From positions 417,001-481,000 of the forward strand of contig NC_089768.1 of NCBI RefSeq assembly GCF_040412425.1: a DNA stretch of 64,000 nt. The letters run 5' to 3'. The notes beneath the pieces are model-generated. The model worked only from the letters and a program-made list of their open reading frames with translations. It was not told where the DNA came from and did no database searches. This document shows positions 1-10,248 of this stretch, one piece after another. Numbering within the stretch: position 1 is the first letter of the stretch; every line of letters starts with the position of its first letter. This DNA comes from Macrobrachium rosenbergii (lineage: Eukaryota; Arthropoda; Malacostraca; Decapoda; Palaemonidae). A program made the position numbers and the translations under genes.

Positions 1-289
1 AAAATAGTTTTTTCTTGCCTTGATGTGTGCCCACTCCCACCAATACTTTGGGTATCCTAATCTCCTACAACTCTCCCTCAGGTATTCCAGCTCTTCATCT
101 AAGAATTTCGGACTGTCAAACTTCCCTTACCTTTTTGTTAAAATTGCACTGTAACCCCCTAATGTATGGTTTTTTTTTGTTGCAAGCCTTGTATGTGTTT
201 TCATCGTTTAGCAACTGTTCTAACTTATTCTCATAGTCTATGGCATCCATTACTACTACCGGAACGCCCCCCCGCCTTTGTCTACCTTT
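1..289 (-). pseudogene. Penelope-like element fragment (inverted copy)
   Basis: Read on the minus strand, bases 1-110 closely match the plus-strand Penelope C-terminal region at about 3380-3500, which encodes the motif YWWEWAHIKARK. Bases 110-289 encode a stretch with a GGVPVVVMDAIDY-like segment, typical of the region just before Penelope reverse transcriptase. The two parts are joined with the RT core missing, so this is an internally deleted fragment cut by the left window edge. It lies in opposite orientation to the Penelope copy that resumes at 2481. Several stops interrupt the frame. The assignment rests on the direct match to the second copy and on family knowledge. Confidence 0.7.
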
Positions 290-2480
290 TTAACCCTTTA
301 ACGCCGAAGCCCTATTTTCAAAAACGTCTCCCGTGTGCCGGGCGCCCTCAAGAGGTAGCGCTGGCGGAAAAAAGTTTTTTCAAAAAATCACAGCGCTTAG
401 TTTTCAAGATTAAGAGTTCATTTTGGCTCCTTTTTTCTCACTGCCTGAAGTTTAGTATGCAACCATCAGAAATAAAAAAATATCATTATCATATATAAAT
501 ATTGGAATATATGACAGCGAAAAAAAAAAAACTCGTGTATAATTGTATACAAATCGCTGTAAGAAAAAACGGTTGAAGCTAATGAGTTAATTTTTTTAGT
601 TGTATTGTACACTAAATTGCGATGATTTTGGTATATAACAGATTGTAAAACGATTAAAGCAACACAGAGAAAATATCACAAAATGATGCATGAATTAAAC
701 GCCGGACGTAAAAAAAAGTTTTTTCAAAAATTCACCAAAAATCAAAATATTGTGCTAGAGACTTTCCAATTGTGCCAAAATGAAGGAAATTGATTGAATA
801 TTACTAGGCTGTAAGTTTTTTTAGCTTACAATTGCATTTTTGAACCATTTCGATCGAGTTAAAGTTGACCGAAGGTTGATTTTTTCTATTTATCGTTATT
901 TCGATGTAAATATAAAAAAACTGTGAAGAGCTAAAGGAATGATATATTTTTTGTTGTATTCTACATGAAATTGCGCACATTTTGATGTATAACACTTTAT
1001 GTAACGAATAATATGAAATGACGAAAAAATTACGGCAAGCTGACGCAAGAAATGACAGGATTTTCAGCGGAGTACGCGCACGCGGAGCGAAGGAAAATTT
1101 TTTTTTCAAAAATTCACCAAAAATCTACATAATGTGCTAGAGACTTTCCGTTTGTTGCAAAATGAAGGTAAATGATTGATTGTTACTCGAATGTAATAAT
1201 TATGGCTTACGGATGCGTTTTTCGATCATTTCGGTCGAATCAAAGTTGACCGAATGTTAAAATTTTGTCAGTTATCGTGATTTCGGCAAAAATATAAAAA
1301 AACTGTGAAGAGCTAAAGGAATGACATATTTTTTGTTGTATTCTACATGAAATTGCGCACATTTTGATGTATAACACTTTATGTAACGAATAATATGAAA
1401 CAGCGAAAAAATTACGGCAAGCTGACGCAAGAATTGACAGGATTTTCAGCGGAGTACGCGCGCGCGGAGCGAAGGAAATTTTTTTTTTTTTCAAAAATTC
1501 ACCAAAAATCTAAATAATGTGCTAGAGACTTTCCGTTTGTTGCAAAATGAAGGTAAATGATTGATTGTTACTCGAATGTAATAATTATTGCTTACGGATG
1601 CGTTTTTCGATCATTTCGGTCGAATCAAAGTTGACCGAATGTTAAAATTTTGTCAGTTATCGTGATTTCGATGTAAATATTAAAAAACTGTGAAGAGCTA
1701 AAGGGATGATATATTTTTTGTTGTATTCTACATGAAATTGCACACATTTTGATGTATAACACTTTATGTAACGAATAATATGAAACGACGAAAAAATTAC
1801 GGCAAGCTGACGCAAGAAATGACAGGATTTTCAGCGGAGTTCGCGCGCACGGAGCGAAGGAAAATTTTTTTTTTTCAAAAATTCACCAAAATTCTAAATA
1901 TTGTGCTAGAGACTTTCTGTTTGTTGCAAAATGAAGGTAAATGATTGATTGTTACTCGAATGTAATAATTATGGCTTACGGATGCGTTTTTCGATAATTT
2001 CGGTCGAGTCAAAGTTGACCGAATGTTAAAATTCACTTTGGTTGCTGGGTCCTTCTCCAGCATCCCAGTCTAAAACTCGCCTCACACGCTCACTTCCGAC
2101 AGGCAGTATGCGCCTTTCACGGTCCTGACGCTTGTGACATCTCTGCAAACGTTCTGTTGCAGCACGAATACGCCAACACTAACAAAGTTCAACAAAACAC
2201 GCGTCTGCGCTAAAATATCGCTCCGCAAGGTGCTGCTCTGATGCTCTCTGATGCGAGATGGGGGAAATTCGCGCATGCGCGTCTGGGTGACGCTCAGAAA
2301 CAAAACAACAGCTGGATCCGTGAACCCCCAGCATCCACCGAGGCGCAAACTAGGCCTACAATTATTTTTCCGCGAATATTTAAAAAAAGCATTTTCAGTC
2401 GACGTTTGCAACGTCCACTCGGCATTCGACAGACAATTTTGGACGACATTTAAAACGTCCAACAGGCGTTTAAGGGTTAA
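290..2480 (-). mobile_element. Non-autonomous piggyBac element, copy 1
   Basis: The element is bounded by TTAA at 290-293 and TTAA at 2477-2480, the piggyBac target site. Its ends are inverted: CCCTTTAACGCC on the left and GGCGTTTAAGGG on the right. The right end (about 2040-2480) is the reverse complement of the 5' end of the larger piggyBac copy at 53343, including the start of its transposase region, so this copy runs on the minus strand. Almost all of the transposase is deleted. The rest is about four tandem units of roughly 383 bp. It could only move with transposase supplied by another copy. Confidence 0.85.
700..2040. repeat. About 383-bp tandem repeat inside piggyBac copy 1
   Basis: The motif tgtgctagagactttc recurs at about 748, 1129, 1514 and 1898, a period of 381-385 bp. 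Each unit carries a poly-T/poly-A junction, an element around gttgaccgaa, and a short CG-rich stretch (cgcgcgcggagcgaagg). The same repeat, at a similar period, is in piggyBac copies 2 and 3. It is therefore an internal part of the family and not a local expansion. ORFs across it are repeat artefacts. Confidence 0.9.
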
Positions 2481-4063
2481 CAAAAAAGTAAGGGAAGTTG
2501 ACAAAAATCCACAACAAAACTACAAGAAAAGAATTAGATCATAAAGTCAGTGAAAAGTCCAGAGATCCCATATATTTATGGTACTCTAGTTCTAAAATCC
2601 ACAAGAGAGGGCGCCACTAAGACCGACCGTGGCATCGACGAGATCACCGCAGAGGAGGCTGGAGAAATTTCTTTCCAACATAATGGCAAAATGGGTGGGC
2701 TTAGTATCTGAAGGACATCTAAAACACAACATGAACCTTATCGATGAATTATCTCAAATTAACATAAAAGACTAAATTTGCAAGTTTGGATGTAACTTCC
2801 CTGTTCACCAACGTACCAGTCAGGACAACAATGGAAGTAATAAAAAAGAATATGGAGGAGGGGGTTTATATATGCTACCTAGATCACGATGTTTTAATAC
2901 AACTGCTATCAGCGGCCATCAGCATTGTGTTCAAGTGGGTCAAAAACCATTATGTACAAAAAAATGGCGTGGCCATGGGTTCGAGTCTTTCACCAATCCT
3001 GGCTAATATCTTTATGGAATTTTTGAAACGGAAGAGGTGGGCAAGTAAATAAAGGGAACTTAAATATCGTAAAATGAGTAAGACACATGGATGACATCTT
3101 GATTATTTATAAGGGAGAAAGGGAGGATCTACACAAGTTCCTAGAAAACATAAATAAACTAAGTGAACACATCAAGTTCACAACAGAAGGAGAGGGAGGG
3201 AGAAATTCCTTTCTTGGATGTCCTGGTAAAGAGGGAAGGGGAAAATTTTAAATTCAAGGTATACAGGAAGAAGACACACACCAATTCATACATATAGTAT
3301 ATAGGTTCTCCAGTCATGGGAAAGAAATAAAAATAGGAGTAATGACAGGTTTGGCCATTAGGGCTTATAGGATCTGCAGTCCCGAATTTTTAGACAAAGA
3401 GCTGGATTACCTGAGGGAGAGTTTTAGGAGATCAGGCTACCCTAAGTATTGGTGGGAGTGGGCACACATCAAGGCAAGGAAAAACTATTTTGGGGAGAGG
3501 GAAAGGATAGAAAAGGAACATTTGGTAGGGATGAAAATAATTACAGTCCCGGACAACAACTCTATTACACCCACCAAATTGATAGGCAGCTACAAAAACA
3601 CCATTAGGAATAAAATAGTTAGAAACAAAAAGTCGGTGGGGGGAAGATTGGGGGTTATATATGGCAGCGTGTCTAGACTATGAAGATGGGTACTATGGCA
3701 AAACTGGCAAATCATGTAAAGAGCAAAGCAAACAACACCTGTAGAACATAAGGCATTATAATCAGACGTCGGCAGTTGCCAAACACTGATGGGACAATGA
3801 CCATAAAATAGACTGAGAAAATATGCGTTTTCTGTACAGGAACACCAACAAAACGGCCAGACTGGTTGTAGAGAACGCCTTCATAACATGCGCTAACAAC
3901 ACAATGGCAGGGAACACCAGAAACGGCTTTGAAGAAAGCATATCTAGAAAAATTGTACACTTCACAGTAGCAAGGAAACGAAGGAAAAATGCAAGAGGAC
4001 GCACAGAAAACGAACACCTGGAAGAAGTGGGCAGAGAAAGGCCAAGGTCACAAGGGGTGGGGG
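2481..4063 (+). pseudogene. Penelope-like element, RT and GIY-YIG endonuclease, decayed
   Basis: Three parts are visible in order. At about 2560-2780 there is the RT entry region (IYGTLVLKIHKRG-like, then PLRPTVAS). At 2786-3030 there is the RT core with SLDVTSLFTNVPV and the motif GVAMGSSLSPILANIFMEF. At 3342-3683 there is the linker ending near SYKNTIRNKIV. From about 3675 the frame reads YYGKTGKS, then a QH pair and AVAKH, HKID, RLVVENAFI. This is the GIY-YIG endonuclease of Penelope elements. Stops at about 3740 and beyond, plus frame changes near 2775, 3060 and 3200, make it dead. The hAT element at 4064 interrupts the 3' end. In living families the protein primes reverse transcription at a nick made by its own endonuclease. 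Confidence 0.8.
4056..4063. repeat. hAT target-site duplication, left
   Basis: ggtggggg directly precedes the element and is repeated exactly at 5235-5242. Eight base pairs is the hallmark length for hAT insertions. Confidence 0.9.
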
Positions 4064-4287
4064 CAGGGCATGTAGTGAGTACGGCAAAATTCGGTTGATG
4101 CGATATTACGGTGCGATGCGGTTTTTTTGGGGATGTAAATGCGGTTCGATATTACGGTGCGATATTTTCCTTCGAGTTCGATGCGATGCGAAAGTACGAT
4201 TTTTTTTTTTGTACTTAATCGCCATTTCCGTACCAAATTCAGATAGGTGTCGCAAGCAGCCAAGCCCCGCCGCCATCAACCGCCCAG

Positions 4288-4349
4288 GGTCACACACCTG
4301 GTTGACTTGGGCGGTGACTCTCACCGCCAAGTCAACCAGGTGTGTGACC
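4288..4349. repeat. Near-perfect hairpin inside the hAT element
   Basis: Two arms of about 29 bp, starting ggtcacacacctggttgact and ending aaccaggtgtgtgacc, flank a short loop near 4319. They differ by one deleted base. The hairpin sits just upstream of the surviving transposase fragment, where the deletion joint of the element is expected. It may mark the repair event that removed the DDE domain. Confidence 0.85.
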
Positions 4350-4380
4350 ATAAAGGATTAGCAGAGGTCTTCTCACTGGT

Positions 4381-4878
4381 GTGTTAATTAAAGCATATCC
4401 CAGTGGGGTTTGCGCCGTCAGCCGTCACAGCAAGGCTGGGCAGGGACCCCACCTACTTATCGGCTTATCGCTCAGGTCAGTCTCAATGCTGGCAAAAGAC
4501 GATTCATTCACGAGCGGCGATAGTGATGGTGAAGGTGACTCAGCACTTGGGTCAGTAGATATTGTAGAGCAATTATTCCGAGTCAGTAATGTAAGCAGAG
4601 CAACTGATACCGCAAGCAAAGAGAGTGAAGTGGCTGAGCATATCAAAATGTTCGCCAAAGCTTCACGTATCAGTAAAAATGAGTGTATTTTCCAGTGGTG
4701 GCATTATCAACAAGAAAGTGCACTAAAAAATCTTGCTGAAGTAGCAGTTGCTCTGCCTGTTACTCAAGTGAGCGTAGAGCGCACATTCTCTGGGTTGCGC
4801 TATAGTCTTAATGATTTAAGACTAGGTCTAAAAGAGGATATTGTTGACGCTGTAATGCTATTACGCTGCAACACATAA
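4381..4878 (+). pseudogene. hAT transposase C-terminal dimerisation domain
   Basis: The 165-residue frame ends in a classic hAT C-terminal dimerisation domain: a WWH segment, then LPVTQVSVERTFSGL, then LNDLRLGLKEDIVDAV. In intact hAT transposases this comes after the split RNase H-like catalytic domain, which is absent here. The first 100 or so residues include an acidic serine-rich stretch that may belong to the insertion domain. The first methionine is not a credible start, since most of the protein is missing. It resembles zinc-finger-BED hAT proteins in general; I cannot name the family. Confidence 0.8.
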
Positions 4879-5234
4879 AACTGTATGAATGCCTAATACT
4901 GTATAACTGAACATTTTCCTTATGTAACCTTAGCAAAATAAAATTGTATTATATCATTAATGTATTACATAACACCAATCTTCTTGAAGTGGCGGTGGTG
5001 GTAATGGTAGTAGTAGTAGTGGTAGTAGTAAAAGTGCCATGTTATGTCTATATGAACTGCAATGTAAAAAAAAAAGGTAGATTGAACAGTGCGAAATTAC
5101 GGTGCGATAAAATATCGCATTAGTACGGGTCACGGTATGAATTTTTAGGTACTGTACGAAATTACGGTACGTAAAAATGCGTGGGTACAGTGCATTTAAA
5201 AAACAAATCGAACCGTACCGTACTACATGCCCTG

Positions 5235-5400
5235 GGTGGGGGTCACACAGGAGGAGCTAGGCAATTATAGGATTACAAGTACCCAGCAAACAGATATAAA
5301 TACAGCTGGACTACATGTCTGGTCACTGTACAGATACTTGATAATGTGGACTGTTTGTCCAAGAAAGCTTGCAACTTTTTCTGAATAAATACTCCATTAG
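5235..5400 (+). other. Target-site duplication and remaining Penelope 3' end
   Basis: The second copy of ggtggggg (5235-5242) is followed by sequence that continues the interrupted flank, tcacacaggaggagc. No clear motif is left; it is taken as the Penelope 3' end because the hAT insertion split it. The exact 3' boundary is not visible. Confidence 0.45.
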
Positions 5401-5516
5401 ATACGACCCAGTTTGAACGAGGTCCTTTGAGTAATTCTACTAATGCACAGAACAATTGTATAATATACAAGCTGATAATAAGACAAGTGCATTGCAATCA
5501 TCAACACTCCACTTAC

Positions 5517-5788
5517 CTTCATCATATACATCCTCTGACTTTTTTTTTTTATCTTTCTTTAATCTCTTCTTTTCTTCCTTCTCTCTTCTTCTTTCTTCTT
5601 TTTCTCTTTCTTTTTTCTTCTTGTCACCTTTTTTCTCTTCTTTTTCTTTTCTTTTCTCTTCCTTCTTGTCTAATTTATCCTTGAGACGATCGTCCTTCTT
5701 TTTCTCATCCTTTTTCTCCTCTTTATCTTCTTTGTCTTTCTTATGAAGGAACTTAAAACTTTTAGGCTTTTTAGGTTTTAAGGGGTTC
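5517..5788 (-). CDS. RALBP1: RALBP1/Rlip-like exon, lysine-rich segment (partial gene)
   Basis: On the minus strand a good acceptor (tttcttttttag, bases 5789 upward) opens an exon of 272 nt, which ends at a consensus donor gaag|gtaagt. It encodes NPLKPKKPKSFKF followed by about 60 residues almost entirely K, E, D and R. RALBP1 orthologues have this order: an EDSS-D-E stretch, a KSKxxKF-type segment, then a long charged coil before the RhoGAP domain. The exon starts with one base that completes the AG left by the upstream exon at 7795-7924, giving an Arg codon, so the two are phase-compatible. RALBP1 is a Ral effector with a GAP domain for Rac/Cdc42 and a role in endocytosis. The GAP exons must lie left of the window. 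Another lysine-rich nuclear or scaffold protein is the alternative. Confidence 0.62.
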
Positions 5789-5819
5789 CTAAAAAAGAAA
5801 TAATTTTCTGAGAACAACA

Positions 5820-6250
5820 GATTTGCTTAGATGAGCAACCTACATTTTGATATGTGTTTCAAGAAAAATAATGTATTCCTAGCTTAGCTCAGCCCTATAA
5901 ATCCCTCAATTATCTCTGCAGTTTGAGAGTCTGCTTCACAATACAGCATGATTTCCTATACCTTATTCTGAGGAATGGCTACTGATATAAATCTTTTTTA
6001 AATAAGTTCCAAAAGGCATGGCATTGCACTTACATAAAAAAAAAATTCACATCGAGTAATAAATGCAAAACAATCATGCCCAGACTGATGCTACATATCT
6101 GGTTTCTAAGAAACATTAATATGTTAATACTGTATACAAATAATGGCAATAAAAAAATTGAGAGAGAATTCTGGGTACATTTACCATTGTACTGGTCTAC
6201 TAGGCATACTGCATTGGTCAATTAAGTAAATCAGCTAGAAAACCTAAATG
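5820..6250. other. Intronic sequence, nothing recognised
   Basis: AT-rich sequence between the charged exon and a decayed LINE. Short frames are not supported by codon bias or motifs. I see no repeat or RNA gene. Confidence 0.4.
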
Positions 6251-6259
6251 CTAGAGTTG

Positions 6260-6900
6260 ACTGAGTAGTTGACCAGGGTGCGTAAAGTATGTCTGAAAGA
6301 AATATATGAGAAGAATAACTATTCTGCTGTATATGGGAAAAGTTGCCAGAGTTGTGTACAAAATCAGAGGGGTATATCATTCTTAAGTATACAGTGCACT
6401 TGAGAAAGCATATGGTAAGATTCTGATAATGGAAGAGACATAACAGAAGGCCTGATAGGAACAGAGAAGTGCAGGAGGACTGACAGGACCTACATGGACC
6501 TACAGAGAGCTTATGTAAAAATAATATAAATGCAGTGTTGGGGGAATGTTGAGGATGTATGGTATAGACGATGATTTGCTAATAGCAAAAGGTTTTCATG
6601 ATTACAGTTGCAACTTGTGTCAAAATATAGGGACACAGTGACTGATATACTACGAAAATGAGATTAAGACAAGGGTGTGCTATGTCTTCTTGACTGCTTA
6701 ATAATTCCATGAATGAAGTAATGAGATATTAAGGAAAGGACTTCTGTTGCACAAGGGAAAAAATGATAGAGGTTCATAAAAGACAGTTCTACACTATGTG
6801 GACTTGAAGAAATGAGCTCTAAAATAAAGACGTGATTGCTCTTGTAAATACTATATTTAAATTTATAATTCAAGATCAAGCATTGGATTTTTGGCACAAG
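6260..6900 (+). pseudogene. Decayed LINE reverse transcriptase fragment
   Basis: Translating across frame breaks gives, in order, a segment like YVDLQRAYV at about 6490, a LRMYGIDDDLL segment at about 6550, and EIKTRVCYVFL at about 6660. The last corresponds to the RQGC motif of non-LTR reverse transcriptases. Many stops and frameshifts show great age. It lies in the intron between the two RALBP1-like exons. The clade cannot be set; an RTE- or CR1-like source is possible. Confidence 0.5.
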
Positions 6901-6929
6901 CTGTTTGTAATCTGAGCTTTTGAAGCTAT

Positions 6930-7790
6930 GCAAGTATAGTTTTAATCAATTATACAGTAAATAGTGAAACTGATTCTTAAACTTTATCCACATGATTTTA
7001 ACTGAAGCAACAACTTGTGAAGATAGCAAAATTGATCTTATATAACACGCACTTTTAGTGCTATACATCATAATTTTGTTATATAAAATAATTAACATAA
7101 TGCTGTCAAGTTTAGCAGTTAGCTATTAATTAAGAAATTCCTGAAAATTTTAAGTAAATCTGAGATGGTCAAGCTGAGATTACTTGATAATTTCTGAACC
7201 TTTTCTTCTGAAACTATACTACTCAAACAGCATTCAGGTTTTTCATTTGCCCTTCTTTCCAGTAATTTGCTTCAAACAAAGTTCATGATCTTTTTTGGTG
7301 GTGACAATTTTACCAAAACAACGCCATCACTTTCTTCAAAACCGTGGCTATCCCTTTCCGTAGGCTACATCACATATATTGAAGCCTTGTACCCCAAGTT
7401 TAATCATTTTAAATAATGATGATTTAAAACTCACATCAAATTCACAGTCACCACTAAAAAATTCCTTCAAAATATTTTTGTACCAAGGGCATTTGATAAT
7501 TTTCTTGCTTCTAATTGCCAGTTCACTACAGAAAAGAAAATATACAGTACATGAACACAAGTCTGATATATTGGGGCTTAACTGCTATCAGGCTATTTTT
7601 GAGAATCACTGAATCCCTTTCACACATATAATCATATGACATCTATGTAAAAAAGTCACACTGCAGATGTCATCATTTATTCTCAATTTTGGAAAAGAAA
7701 AACATAACTGGATGAATTTACTACAGTATGGCATGCGAGTGTCAATCTACAAAAAAGTAGGCATACAATTTCTAGTGAAAAATGAATAAT
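6930..7790. other. Intronic AT-rich sequence
   Basis: No transposon end, tandem repeat or RNA gene was found. A minus-strand stretch at about 7425-7535 has splice-like borders and encodes a short KCPWYKNILKEFF segment, but its phase does not fit the neighbouring exons. It is not annotated as a gene. Confidence 0.4.
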
Positions 7791-7794
7791 CTAC

Positions 7795-7924
7795 CTGGTA
7801 TCTGAAAGTTCCATTTCATCTGCTGAGCTGTCTTCACCTAGAGTTGCATAACAAACTTTCTTTTCTTTTTTTTTATTCCTTAACAGTTCCTTTTTACTGG
7901 CTCGTTCATGGCCGCTATCACCAT
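7795..7924 (-). CDS. RALBP1: RALBP1/Rlip-like exon, N-terminal segment (partial gene)
   Basis: A minus-strand acceptor with a long poly-T tract ending gacag lies at about 7925-7940. The exon is 130 nt and ends at a donor read as cag|gtagat. It encodes DGDSGHERASKKELL, RNKKKEKK and YATLGEDSSADE. Human and fly RALBP1 have a matching KKK-EK, then YAA, then EDSSGDE stretch near residue 60-100. It ends with two bases of a codon completed by the first base of the exon at 5788. A first exon with the initiator would lie further right, beyond the DIRS insertion or outside the window. Identity rests on recall of the family and phase agreement. Confidence 0.62.
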
Positions 7925-8006
7925 CTGTCAAAAAAAAAAAATGACACCTATGAGTAAAGGAATTCAGAATCCTACACACATGCTAAAAGACCATTAATAT
8001 AACAAA

Positions 8007-8179
8007 TTATTAAAGGAAAATTTGTATTTTACTTGGGTAAACAAACCAGTCTTATATGTAAAGTGTATCTTCAGTGTGAACTGGAATGGTCGTTGAACCT
8101 GGTAATGGGGTAATTAAACGCTGGTTTTGGAGGGTGAGGGAGGGGTAATATCCCTTACTCACCCACCACCAATAAGCAC
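8007..8179. repeat. Possible terminal piece of another DIRS family
   Basis: The stretch with tttgtattttacttgggt followed by aacaaaccag resembles end-like sequence near 63150-63350 (cttttcctaacatacaaacc and its inverted partner). It is cut at 8180 by the DIRS element. The similarity is partial, so the family is uncertain. Confidence 0.35.
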
Positions 8180-8482
8180 TTTTCTGAGTTCAGTCCCGTG
8201 TCAGCCGGTGAAATTCCATTACAGCACGAATTTCTAGGTATAACATTGCTAGATATACCAGAGAAAAAGAGCTTTCAGGAAAGCTGGGGTTACTACCCCC
8301 AGTCGAGCGTCTTCTAGGAAGACGTCGGTATAAGGAGGGGTGAGTGAAATACCACTACCACGGAAACCTACTCGAAAGATCTCTCCCTATCAAAATCCCC
8401 GGAACAGAGCGGTGAGCCGTTACAGCCCCCACACCCAACACCCGCCAGGACGGCGACACCAGCGCCACCTACCTCATTCCAT
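8180..8482. repeat. Left inverted terminal repeat of DIRS copy A
   Basis: Starts tttctgagttcagtcccg and runs to ctcattccat. Its reverse complement is at 16061-16345 with only scattered differences. It contains two smaller inverted stretches, around gagctttcaggaaagctgg and around cgtcttctaggaagacg, that could fold. Confidence 0.9.
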
Positions 8483-10248
8483 TTTCTAGCACGTGAATTC
8501 GCTGTTTCTTTTGTGTGCTCGTCTTCATTTTATTTGAATTTTCTTGCATCTGTGATGGCGTCGAGCAGCTTTACCATTTCAAAGTTAAGTACCATCTTCT
8601 TGTGGGGTTTTGTTCTATTTTTTGGCTGTTACGGTCTCGTATTTTCATAAATATTGAGATCTTATTATGTCGCCACGGCGTCCCCTGCCAGCCATGTCGA
8701 CCGCGAGGCGACTCCTTCTGTTCTTTTCAGTTGGAGTTGTCTCCTCGTCGTTATAGATAGATTTTGCCCCCTTGGTTCCCTTCCTGGTGGTTCCTTGCGG
8801 TGGCTCCCCCCCTTATGAATTACGTTCAATTGGCCTATCGGCCTTTGTGGGAGTGATGCCCCGTCTAGGTACCCCCCCCCTCCAGGTTGGGTTCCTGTTT
8901 ATTTTTGGTCTTGCTAGGCTAATTAATTTTTGCTTGAAGATGGTGCTCTCTTTTAGTTTTATTTTTATTATTTTATTGGGTGGTTTACCTCGGTGTGCTG
9001 GCGGCAGCCTCAGATCTAACCGCTTCCCCGAGGTAGGCTACGCTCTCTGTTGAGCACATTTTAGTTTTTTATGTGTGATGGTTATTTTGTGGAGTAGGCT
9101 TGTTTGCTTCCATCCCCTTGCCCTGGGTGGGGAGTTCAGGTTGAGGGAGTTTTGGTTGCTGTTTCCTCCGGGATCGTTTTTCGGTGGGCAGAGTGAGCCC
9201 CTTAGTTCTCTTCCTCCATTTGGGGGGAATCGAGTTCTTTGGATGTGTTTCCTCTAGGCTAGTCGCCCCTTGCCCCCCATTCTCGATCCTGGTTGGTTCT
9301 CGGCACAAAATTTCTCTCCCTGTTGCTTCCTCCTCCCTTCTGCACTCCTCCCTTTTCCTAGCCTATATTAGGTTAGGTCGATATTAGGCTTCTTCGCCTA
9401 GGTAGGAGTCGGGCTTTGGGTTGCGTTGCTCCCAGTTGTAGATTACCCTTCCAGGATTCATTATCTGGGAGGTATGGTGCAGTTGAGCAGGTGATATGTT
9501 TCCCCGTCTCCTGTTCCTTCCTGGTAGCCTACTCCTCCCCCGCCCCCCCCTCCTCCCTCCAGCCTTGCTCTACTCGTGCGGGTGACGCTAGATGGCGTTT
9601 TCTCCGAGTTCAGGGACTTCTCCTGTTGGTTGAGGGATTCGCTCCCTCCCATATCGTCCCTAGCATCGCTGTATTGGGGTTGGTGGTTTGTTTACTCGAA
9701 CGTGTTCGAGTCACTATCCATTCCTCTCGTCTCCCCGTCGGGTTACGTTGATACGGTAATATATATTGCTTCAACCTATGTTATGAACATACGAGCATTT
9801 TACCCGTCTTGTTTCTCCGGCGGGAAGTAAGGGCGGAAGGTTTTTCATTTTATAGAGGAGCGGATCCTTCCGTTCTCTTGAGTTTTTACCATCACTTGTT
9901 ATTGTTATTATTTTTGTTTTTGTTTTTAGATAAGTCTGTTTATCTACAGGAGTACTCTCCTTTATTTATTATATATTATATATATATCGTGAGTCCGGTC
10001 CTATACCGGGGCTCCGCGTTATTTTACTGGCAGCCCTTATGGTTAGTTCCTGGTTTCTCTTTCCTTCATTCCCGGAGTACTCCGGGTCTGAAAACCTTTA
10101 CCTTCCACTCTGTGTAATTTGGAGCTTATTGGCCCAGTTTATGATAAGGGAGTTCTTCTCCGCGGAGTATTCGGTTGTAGTTGAGTTTCCCGGCCTTGCC
10201 AGCTTTAGATTGCTTAGGTGGGAGGTTCATGTACTTTTCTACTTACAG
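8483..10248 (+). promoter_or_regulatory. Long 5' leader of DIRS copy A
   Basis: About 1.75 kb between the left repeat and the first conserved gag exon. The plus strand is pyrimidine-rich with many short open frames that are not shared in frame with copy B. A conserved ATG near 8554, opening with codons for MASSSFTIS, is present in both copies and could be the initiator in a first exon, followed by a possible donor gttaag. No promoter box can be asserted. The acceptor ttttctacttacag at about 10235-10248 suggests that most of this leader is spliced out. Confidence 0.45.

Larger units (their letters stand above)
4064..5234 (+). mobile_element. hAT element inserted in the Penelope copy
   Basis: The ends are inverted: cagggcatgtagt at the left, and its complement actacatgccctg at the right. 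A perfect 8-bp duplication flanks them. Subterminal sequence holds repeated motifs such as gcgatattacggtgcgat near both ends. The only protein coding is the C-terminal dimerisation part of a hAT transposase, so most of the DDE domain is missing and the copy looks non-autonomous. A purine-rich triplet stretch (gtagtagtagtgg) lies at about 4989-5030. Removing the element and one duplication rejoins the interrupted flank. Confidence 0.88.

Noticed and set aside
748..2040. CRISPR-like array from regularly spaced repeats
   Set aside because: The period is about 380 bp and the whole unit is repeated, with no unique spacers. It is a tandem repeat within a piggyBac element in animal DNA.
7425..7535. 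Minus-strand exon-like stretch with acceptor and gtgagt donor encoding KCPWYKNILKEFF
   Set aside because: Its phase fits neither neighbouring RALBP1-like exon and I recognise no family. It could be a chance frame.
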